5,962 nucleotides of DNA from Acidobacteriota bacterium (GTDB lineage: Bacteria; Acidobacteriota; Thermoanaerobaculia; Multivoradales; JAHEKO01). Below, one piece after another: positions 1 to 5,151 of the stretch. The position numbers were made by a program, and so were the translations under genes. Each line of letters starts with the position of its first letter. The stretch's first letter is position 1. The DNA lies in the NCBI GenBank assembly GCA_027296385.1, contig JAPUJD010000314.1, positions 1 through 5,962 on the forward strand, given 5' to 3'. The notes beneath the pieces were generated by a model, which saw only the letters and a list, made by a program, of their open reading frames with translations, searched no databases and was not told where the DNA came from.

Positions 1-1
1 C

Positions 2-142
2 AAGTGCGGCGTCGAGCGTCTCGCGGAGATCCCGATCCACTTCTCCGATCGCCACGCCGGCGAAAGCAAGCTCGGCCTGAAAGAGCAGCTACGCTATCTG
101 CTCCATCTGGGGCGTTTGTACCGTTATCGTTTCGGCCCGTAA
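2..142 (+). CDS. Polyprenyl/dolichyl-phosphate mannosyltransferase-like GT2 protein, C-terminal fragment
   Basis: Only the last 46 residues are present; the gene begins outside the window and ends at TAA 140-142. The fragment contains EIPIHFSDRHAGESKLGLKE (residues 9-28 of the fragment) followed by a basic/aromatic tail ending LYRYRFGP. The pattern E-(I/V)-P-I-x-F-x-D-R-x-x-G-x-S-K-(L/M) is the C-terminal signature of GT2 enzymes of the dolichol-phosphate mannose synthase type. These transfer a sugar, usually mannose, from a nucleotide sugar to polyprenyl phosphate on the cytoplasmic face of the membrane. No membrane domain follows, so this resembles the soluble or peripheral single-domain form rather than forms with GtrA-like extensions. 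The gene converges on a GT39 enzyme gene, whose family uses such lipid-linked sugars; a functional pairing is inferred. Sugar specificity cannot be read from the fragment. Another polyprenyl-phosphate glycosyltransferase (glucosyl or GlcNAc type) remains possible. Confidence 0.85.
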   Translation, partial: KCGVERLAEIPIHFSDRHAGESKLGLKEQLRYLLHLGRLYRYRFGP

Positions 143-145
143 GAG

Positions 146-311
146 CTAGTGTCCCGTCCGGTGAGTTCGCTACCCAGCTCGCCGGTTCTCACCGCTCCTG
201 GCAGCGTTGCTCCTCCTCGAACTAGGCCCGCTAGTCCCTCGTCGTCGCGCCTTGCCTGGAGGGCTGAGCCCTCGGCGATCTGGCCAACGAACTCACCGGA
301 CGGGACACTAG
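146..311. repeat. 166-bp palindromic element with perfect 24-bp inverted ends (MITE-like)
   Basis: Bases 146-169 are the exact reverse complement of 288-311, both ends beginning with CTAG. The inner sequence continues as an imperfect palindrome: 11 of 16 positions pair between 170-185 and 272-287. After a one-base bulge pairing continues well to about 203/253. The centre at 228-229 is a small hairpin, ACTAG (221-225) against CTAGT (231-235). A second local palindrome, GAGGGCT/AGCCCTC, lies at 259-273. No plausible gene lies inside. The element fills almost all of the 173-bp gap between two convergent stop codons (TAA 140-142 and TGA on the minus strand at 316-318). CTAG at both edges fits a non-autonomous element inserted at a CTAG target, giving either a TA duplication (IS630-like) or a 4-bp YTAR duplication (IS5-like). 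There is no T-run, so it does not look like a classic intrinsic terminator, although it may still end transcription from both sides. Mobility is inferred from one copy only. Confidence 0.7.
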
Positions 312-315
312 TGAG

Positions 316-2103
316 TCAGCCTGGGCTCGGGGATTGCAGTGGGCGGGATGGTATGGCTGGTACCGGGCTGCCGTCGGCCGTGCGGAGTACGCGGCCGACG
401 ATCACGGCGACGCTCGGTGGGTTCTCCACCGCGGGCCCGACGCCCACTCGCGCGATCTCCTCCCACGCGAAGGGCAGGGTGCCGGGTGTCGACCAGACCT
501 TCATGCCGCGCTCGGCATACCGGCTCTCCGCCGTGTCTGTCGGTCGGCGATCGAAACAAAAGTAGTCGACGTCGGGCGGTAGGTCGCTGAGCTCGGTCGG
601 CCACGGCAGCTCCGGAATGAAGTGGCGGTAGTGGTAGGTGAAACGCGGGTCGACCGGGCTCAAGCTGACCAGGCGATCCGGTTCCGGCAGGGCGGCGCGG
701 ACGGCGGCTACGAGGGGCGTGAGGTCCTGCCGCCGGGAAGCGAGGAGGCTGGTGCGCAGCGTGCTGTCGACCAGGGCGAAGAGGATCGCCAAGGTGAAAA
801 GGGCGACCCGGGCGGCACGAGGCTCCGACTTCGATCGGGCACGGAGGGCGGCTCCTACTGCCAGGCTCGCTGCGATCAGGAGCAGGGCAGTCAGCGGTGG
901 CGACTGGCGCAGCGCCACCAAGCTCTCGTGCTCGAGCAGCCATACGAGCCCGGCGAGGCCGCCGAAGATTCCGGCCAGGCTGGCGGCGACGGCCAGGAAG
1001 CCGTGCCACAATCTCCGCCTCGAGGACGCTGTGGGCGCCGTCGCCAAGTGGTCGAGCAGGGCCCCGACCAGGATCGCGACACACGGGTAGAGCGGCATGT
1101 AGTAGCGGGGCAATGCGCCGGCCGCCAACCAGACCGTGGGATAGGTCACGACCAGAGCGACGATGACGAAGGCCAAGTGATCGCGCCGTTCGAGCAAGCC
1201 CCGGCGGATGCCGGGTAGGGCCAGAGCCGGCAGCACCAGGGACCAGGGCAGAAGGGCGGCGAAAGTCTCGAGTGGATAGGTTGCGACGTGCTCCAACAGC
1301 CCGGCCAGCCCGAGTCGCGGCGCGACAACGCCGAACCAGGTGTCCAGGCTGCTCTGCTTGTCGGTAGCCAGATAGTAGGGGACCTGCCAGGCAGCGACGA
1401 TCGCCGTGAACACCGCCAGACCCACGCCGTGCTGCCAGCCGAAGAGCCAGCGCCAGCGGCGTTTCCAAATCAGGAAGGCGCACACGATCACCACGAAGTA
1501 CACCGGCGCCTGCAGACCCTTGACCAAGGCTCCGAGCGCGGCACCAGCGTAGCCGAGAGACCAGGGCCAGGCCCGCGGCCAACCCTCGGCGAAGCCGAGA
1601 TGCCACAGCAGCAGCGAGCCCGCGATGAAGAGAGTGAACACCACTTCGGACTCGCCGGTGCGACCGAGCTGGAGGACTTGGCCGAAGGTGGCGAAGACGG
1701 CGGCCGCGGCGATGGCCGTCAGGCGAGACAGGAGCCGCCGGCAGTACTCGTAAATCAGGAGCGTCAGCGCCAGGATCGCCAACGCGCTTGGCAGTCGGAT
1801 GGTCAGGACGTCGACGCCGTCGCCTGCCAAAGCGGAGAGCGCGATCAGCCAGTTGGCCATCGGCGGACGATCCGGGAAGACGACGCCCTGCTGGCGCAGG
1901 ACGGTCCAGTCGCCGGTTTCGAGCATGTTGATGGCGCCGCGGGCGCGCCGTCCCTCTTCGCCGAGCACTGGTAGCTCGGTCAGGCGGAGGAAGTAGCCGG
2001 CGCCGACCAGGACCAGCAGGAGGACGAGATCGAGGGCGATCGGGCGACGCCGCAGCGCCGCTATCGCCGGCTGCGCAAAGGAATCAGCGGGTGAGCTGAC
2101 TAT
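316..2103 (-). CDS. GT39/ArnT-like polyprenyl-phosphate-sugar-dependent membrane glycosyltransferase
   Basis: This multipass inner-membrane protein of the GT39 (PMT/ArnT) superfamily probably transfers a sugar from a polyprenyl-phosphate carrier to a lipid, glycan or protein on the periplasmic side. From the most upstream start considered it has 595 residues. An RRRP-preceded helix lies at about 24-39, followed by the acidic first-loop motif GEEGRRARGA (48-57) and ETGDW (62-66). The RPPMANWLIAL motif (79-89), equivalent to the usual KPP.xxWL, comes next, then about ten further hydrophobic helices. GALPRYYMPLYP (329-340) matches the conserved P-x-R-Y-x-x-P-x-Y-P loop of the family. A soluble C-terminal domain starts near 450. 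The first canonical start, GTG at 1968, falls inside the first loop and would delete helix 1. I therefore extend to AUA at 2103-2101, which has GAGGT 8 nt upstream; CTG at 2055-2053 is an alternative. It follows the S9 peptidase gene directly with a 4-nt overlap, so an operon is likely. The family is secure; the start, substrate and acceptor are not. Confidence 0.85.
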   Translation of the reverse strand: MVSSPADSFAQPAIAALRRRPIALDLVLLLVLVGAGYFLRLTELPVLGEEGRRARGAINMLETGDWTVLRQQGVVFPDRPPMANWLIALSALAGDGVDVLTIRLPSALAILALTLLIYEYCRRLLSRLTAIAAAAVFATFGQVLQLGRTGESEVVFTLFIAGSLLLWHLGFAEGWPRAWPWSLGYAGAALGALVKGLQAPVYFVVIVCAFLIWKRRWRWLFGWQHGVGLAVFTAIVAAWQVPYYLATDKQSSLDTWFGVVAPRLGLAGLLEHVATYPLETFAALLPWSLVLPALALPGIRRGLLERRDHLAFVIVALVVTYPTVWLAAGALPRYYMPLYPCVAILVGALLDHLATAPTASSRRRLWHGFLAVAASLAGIFGGLAGLVWLLEHESLVALRQSPPLTALLLIAASLAVGAALRARSKSEPRAARVALFTLAILFALVDSTLRTSLLASRRQDLTPLVAAVRAALPEPDRLVSLSPVDPRFTYHYRHFIPELPWPTELSDLPPDVDYFCFDRRPTDTAESRYAERGMKVWSTPGTLPFAWEEIARVGVGPAVENPPSVAVIVGRVLRTADGSPVPAIPSRPLQSPSPG

Positions 2104-4313
2104 GGCTGGGCACCTCGTGGGCTCGGTTCGGCCACCTCCGGGGCAGGGTCCGGTTCCCGGTCGAGGTGGCGCTCGAAGAACTCGGTCATGCGGCGGTAGA
2201 AGTGCTCCGAATCCGCGCCGCGGAAACCGTGCTTCTGGCGCGGGTGGATCGCCTGCTCGAACGGCTTGCCGGCGGCGATCAACTCGGCCACCATGGCGAG
2301 GCTGTTCTGCGGGTGCACGTTGTCATCGGCCGTGCCGTGCACGATGAGCAGGTGGTCCTCGAGCTGATCGGCCGCCGCGAGGGCCGAGGCCTTGGCGTAG
2401 CCCTCGGGGTTGTCCTCCGGGGTGTCCATGTAGCGCTCGGTCCAGATCGCGTCGTAAAACTTCCAGTCCGACACCGGGGCACCCGCCATTCCCGCCTTCC
2501 ACACCCCAGGGGCGTGGGTCAGCGCGTAGAGCGTGTTGTAGCCACCGCCTGACCAGCCCCAGAGCCCTATGCGTTCGGCGTCGACGTAGGGCAGGCTGCG
2601 CAGGTACTCGACTCCAGCCAGCTGAGCCTTGACGTTACCGGGCCCGAAGGAACGGTAGGCGTGGTCCTCGCCGGCCTTGCCGAAGAACCTCGAAGCGATG
2701 TTGTCGAGGCTGAAGACGATGTAGCCGCGCTCGGCCATCATCTTGTGCCACAGTCCGCGGCCCCGGCTGCCCCACGCGTCGATCACGACCTGCGAAGCGG
2801 GACAGCCGTAGTGGTACATGATCACCGGGTAACGCTTGGTGGGATCGAAGTCCGCGGGTTTGAGCATGGCGACGGGCAGGTTGGCGTCGTTCGGGCCGGC
2901 GACGGTTGCGAACTCCCACCGCGGCAGGCGCGTCGCGTCGTAGCCCTCCGGCAGGGCGTGGGGCAGGGAGCCGATCACGTTTCCCGCGAGATCCCTAATG
3001 GCGGCTCCGCGCGGCGTGTTGGCATCACTCCACACATGCACCCAGCGGCCGCTCGAGTCGCTCACGGTGGCGCGATGCGTGGCGGTCGCGGCGGCCAGCT
3101 CGCTCCAATCGCCGCCAGCCAGGTCCTGCTTGAAGATCCCGCGGTGTAGCGCCCCGAGTTCAGCGGTGGAAAAGGCGTCGACGATGACCCAGCCCGCCTG
3201 TGCGTTGAACCCCCGGACGGCGCCGACGGACCAACCTTCGGGAGTCAGTCGCCGCAGCTCGGCGCCCGCGCCGTCGTGCAGGTAGAGCGCCCGGAAGCCG
3301 CTCTTCTCTGAGCTCCAGAGGAAGCCGCCGTCGGCCAACCAGCGAAAGTCGTCGTGCAGGTTGATCCAGGTCGGCCAAGTCTCGGTCATCAGGGTCGAGC
3401 ACGAGCCGGTCGCCGGGTCGCAGGAGAGCAGGTCGACCTGGTTCTGATCGCGGTCGAGCTGACTGATCACCAGCCGGTCGCCGTCGGGAGCCCAATGGAC
3501 CCGCGGGAAGTAGTGATCTTCGGGCGTCGCGGTCTGCATCCAGTGGGTCTCGCCCGACGCGAGGTCCAGCACGCCGACCCTGACCAGTGGTAGCGCCTGG
3601 CCCGATTTCGGGTAGCGCTGCCATTCGACCTCGGCGTGGGTGGTGAGGAGATTGACCAGCGGGTAGGAAGGCACAGGGCTTTCGTCGAACTGGTAGTAGG
3701 CGATCTGAGTGCCGTCCGGACTCCACCAGTAGCCGGTCGAGTCGCGGCCCCACAGCTCCTCCCAGTACACCCAGTCCGTCACCCCGTTGAGGATCTCGTT
3801 CTCCTCGCCGCCGTGGGTCAATGCCCGGACGTCGCCGGTTCGGCGATCGACCACGTGCAGGTCGTAATCGCGCACGAAGGCGACCTGGCTCGAGTCGGGC
3901 GAGAACCTGGGATCCTCCTCGTCGCCGTTGTCGCTGAGCAAATGGGTCGATCCGTCGTCGAGGTTCAGCAGGTGCACGGCACCCTCGGACTCGATCAGGA
4001 TCGACGTCCCGTCCGGCGCCCACTGGTGCCCCGAGACGGCCAGCTCGTCAGTGCTCACCAGCACCGTCGACTCGCCGCTGGTGACGTCGAGAACCCAGAG
4101 AGACTTGCCCTCGCCGTCGTCCCAGACGTAGCTCAGCCGCTCACCGTCCGGTGCCCAGGTGATCTGTTTCGGCAACTTGCCACCCGGGTTGTCGCCGAAC
4201 AGGATGTCGAAGGTGAGCTGACCGGCATGCGTGCCGGCCGCCGTGAGGATGGCGCTGGTTGAGATGACACCGAGGAAATTGAGGACTTGTCTCATCAAGT
4301 GGGGTTTCTCCAT
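2100..4313 (-). CDS. Secreted dipeptidyl peptidase IV-like serine protease (S9 family)
   Basis: At 737 residues it has the usual length for bacterial DPP IV-type exopeptidases, which remove N-terminal dipeptides (typically Xaa-Pro or Xaa-Ala) in the periplasm or outside the cell. A signal peptide spans about 1-30 (hydrophobic 9-27, cleavage likely after THA). An eight-bladed-type beta-propeller domain (about 45-460) carries repeated W/F-(A/S)-P-D motifs at 53-57, 98-102, 137-140, 197-201 and 274-278. The double-Glu substrate-anchoring motif DWVYWEE is at 180-186, with E185/E186 matching human E205/E206. An alpha/beta-hydrolase domain (about 485-717) holds the triad: Ser588 in GWSGGGY, Asp663 in HGTADDNVH and His695 in KHGF. 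Tyr502 matches human Tyr547; Trp617 and Tyr620 match S1-pocket residues. Gly589 replaces human Tyr631, as in many bacterial relatives I recall. ATG 4313 is the first start; ATG 4295 (Met7) is a workable alternative, and neither has a strong ribosome site. It is probably the first gene of an operon with the downstream glycosyltransferase. Confidence 0.93.
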   Translation of the reverse strand: MEKPHLMRQVLNFLGVISTSAILTAAGTHAGQLTFDILFGDNPGGKLPKQITWAPDGERLSYVWDDGEGKSLWVLDVTSGESTVLVSTDELAVSGHQWAPDGTSILIESEGAVHLLNLDDGSTHLLSDNGDEEDPRFSPDSSQVAFVRDYDLHVVDRRTGDVRALTHGGEENEILNGVTDWVYWEELWGRDSTGYWWSPDGTQIAYYQFDESPVPSYPLVNLLTTHAEVEWQRYPKSGQALPLVRVGVLDLASGETHWMQTATPEDHYFPRVHWAPDGDRLVISQLDRDQNQVDLLSCDPATGSCSTLMTETWPTWINLHDDFRWLADGGFLWSSEKSGFRALYLHDGAGAELRRLTPEGWSVGAVRGFNAQAGWVIVDAFSTAELGALHRGIFKQDLAGGDWSELAAATATHRATVSDSSGRWVHVWSDANTPRGAAIRDLAGNVIGSLPHALPEGYDATRLPRWEFATVAGPNDANLPVAMLKPADFDPTKRYPVIMYHYGCPASQVVIDAWGSRGRGLWHKMMAERGYIVFSLDNIASRFFGKAGEDHAYRSFGPGNVKAQLAGVEYLRSLPYVDAERIGLWGWSGGGYNTLYALTHAPGVWKAGMAGAPVSDWKFYDAIWTERYMDTPEDNPEGYAKASALAAADQLEDHLLIVHGTADDNVHPQNSLAMVAELIAAGKPFEQAIHPRQKHGFRGADSEHFYRRMTEFFERHLDREPDPAPEVAEPSPRGAQP
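2112..2116 (-). promoter_or_regulatory. Shine-Dalgarno GAGGT supporting an AUA start for the GT39 gene
   Basis: On the minus strand GAGGT lies within the last codons of the S9 peptidase gene, 8 nt ahead of the AUA at 2103-2101. It is the best-placed ribosome site for a start that keeps the conserved first membrane helix of the glycosyltransferase. The AUA shares its last two bases with the peptidase TAG stop (ATAG), a layout that mirrors common ATGA couplings. GAGGT can occur by chance in coding DNA, so this is supportive rather than decisive. Confidence 0.4.
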
Positions 4314-4401
4314 GTACTGAGTCGGTCCGGAATGGTAGCAGGGGACCCTGACACCACCCCACCCGCCGCAAACCTCGCGCCCAGGCGAAACAGGGCCCCG
4401 C

Positions 4402-4439
4402 CGGCGCAGCCTTCCCTCGCCCTGCGCGAGGCTGCGCCG
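4402..4439. repeat. Perfect 11-bp inverted repeat (hairpin) in the divergent intergenic region
   Basis: CGGCGCAGCCT at 4402-4412 is exactly complementary to AGGCTGCGCCG at 4429-4439, with a 16-nt loop. After one C/A mismatch the stem continues with four more pairs (4397-4400 with 4441-4444). There is no T-tract on either side, and the position upstream of two divergent genes argues against an intrinsic terminator. It could be a regulator site, a structured leader of the peptidase mRNA, or a small interspersed repeat. Which one cannot be told from a single copy. Confidence 0.65.
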
Positions 4440-4518
4440 ACGGGCTTGGTCGATCTGGCCTGGGACGGGAATTGGTGCGGGCAGGTGCCGGCCGTAGCTG
4501 ATGTTGGGAGTGCGTCAG

Positions 4519-4547
4519 GTTTCGTTTTGGCTGCTTGCTGTGTCTAA
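4519..4547 (+). promoter_or_regulatory. Candidate ECF-type promoter of the sigma operon
   Basis: GTTTCG (4519-4524) and GTCTAA (4542-4547) are separated by 17 bp, a spacing normal for ECF promoters. The CGTC/GTCTAA-like -10 is of the kind many ECF factors use. The predicted transcription start would fall at or within 1-2 nt of the sigma ATG at 4555, implying a leaderless or nearly leaderless mRNA. ECF genes are often autoregulated, which would fit. The elements are short and were matched by eye. Confidence 0.3.
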
Positions 4548-4554
4548 CTAGGAC

Positions 4555-5151
4555 ATGGAGAGCATTGGAGCCTTGCCCGATCCCACTCCAGCAGCCGACA
4601 CGGCGAAGAGCCACGATTCCGCAGAAGCTCTGTGGCCGTTGGCGGTAGAAGGAGATCGCGCAGCGGCGGAACGTCTCGCAGCGTGCACCTACCAGACCGT
4701 TTTTGCCGCCCTCGTCAAGTTGAGCGGAGATCCGGATCTCGCAGCCGACCTGACGCAGGAGACCTACCGAAAGGCCTGGGCCGCTCTACCGAGCTTTCGC
4801 GGCGGCAGCGCCTTTTCGAGTTGGCTCTATCGCATCGCTTACACCACGTACTTGAACCACGTCCGGCGGCCGGCTCTCATCGTGCCGCTCGACGAGGGCA
4901 AGGCAAGACGGCTCTCCAGCACGGATCCCCCACCCAACGAAACGCTACGCCGCAAAGAAGAGGAGTCGCAGGTGCGCCGCGCCATGCTGACCCTGCCGGA
5001 AGAGCTCGCCTTCGCCGTCACCGCCCGCTACTGGGGCGAGGTGCCGGTGCGCGAGATCGCTCAAGTGCAGGGAATCAGCTCGGTGGCGGTGCGCAAGCGT
5101 CTGAAGAAGGCACTTGGGCTCCTGGCCGCGGCTTTGGAGGTTGCACAGTGA
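4555..5151 (+). CDS. ECF-family RNA polymerase sigma factor
   Basis: This 198-residue protein has the two-domain plan of group 4 (ECF) sigma factors, which direct RNA polymerase to a small regulon and are usually held by an anti-sigma partner. Region 2 spans about 26-105. It includes the core-binding helix DLTQETYRKAW (65-75) and the -10-recognising stretch FSSWLYRIAYTTYLNHVRR (87-105). A variable Pro-rich linker (106-134) leads to region 4 (about 136-190), which contains LPEELAFAVTARYWGEVPVREIAQ and the recognition helix SSVAVRKRLKKAL for the -35. The first 25 residues are an unstructured extension. ATG 4555 is the most upstream start, since an in-frame TAG lies at 4549-4551. AGGA sits only one base before it, too close to work as a ribosome site, which suggests leaderless translation or a later start. 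The gene overlaps the next one by 4 nt (GTGA), so the two are co-expressed. The family is certain; the signal and target genes are unknown. Confidence 0.95.
   Translation: MESIGALPDPTPAADTAKSHDSAEALWPLAVEGDRAAAERLAACTYQTVFAALVKLSGDPDLAADLTQETYRKAWAALPSFRGGSAFSSWLYRIAYTTYLNHVRRPALIVPLDEGKARRLSSTDPPPNETLRRKEEESQVRRAMLTLPEELAFAVTARYWGEVPVREIAQVQGISSVAVRKRLKKALGLLAAALEVAQ
5136..5140 (+). promoter_or_regulatory. Shine-Dalgarno GGAGG fixing the GTG start at 5148
   Basis: A full GGAGG lies 7 nt before GTG 5148-5150, inside the last codons of the sigma gene. The GTG overlaps the sigma stop as GTGA. The strong site and overlap together decide the start of the downstream gene and imply translational coupling. 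Confidence 0.8.

Larger units (their letters stand above)
4314..4554. other. Divergent intergenic region between S9 peptidase and ECF sigma genes
   Basis: This 241-bp gap separates two divergently read genes, so it must hold the promoters of both. It contains a strong hairpin (4402-4439), a 12-bp palindrome CAGGGGACCCTG (4339-4350) about 26 bp ahead of the peptidase start, and a candidate ECF-type promoter touching the sigma start. I found no convincing sigma-70 promoter for the peptidase gene and no ORF that looks real. The small palindrome could be an operator, but its 5-bp arms are too short to carry weight. Confidence 0.6.

Noticed and set aside
149..565. 138-codon plus-strand open frame crossing the palindrome
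   Set aside because: Most of it is the palindromic element or antisense to the GT39 3' end; the Ser/Pro/Arg-rich product has no family resemblance.
308..1606. 432-codon minus-strand open frame overlapping the GT39 gene
   Set aside because: Its translation is Arg/Pro/Gly-rich with no family motif, while the overlapping frame encodes a clear membrane glycosyltransferase. It is a GC-rich shadow frame.
1288..1974. 228-codon plus-strand open frame antisense to the GT39 gene
   Set aside because: The Gln/Glu/Gly-rich composition is typical of the antisense of hydrophobic codons; no motif and no ribosome site were seen.
3160..4023. 287-codon minus-strand open frame inside the S9 peptidase gene
   Set aside because: It is an Arg-rich frame-shifted shadow of the propeller domain, which is itself intact in the real frame, so it is not evidence of a frameshift.
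3960..4160. GTCCGG-containing stretches resembling the palindrome ends
   Set aside because: They are antisense codons of the repeated Pro-Asp-Gly propeller motif; the match is too short to be further copies of the element.
3636..4262. 208-codon plus-strand open frame antisense to the peptidase
   Set aside because: Its composition is that of an antisense frame, and it lies entirely within a well-supported gene on the other strand.
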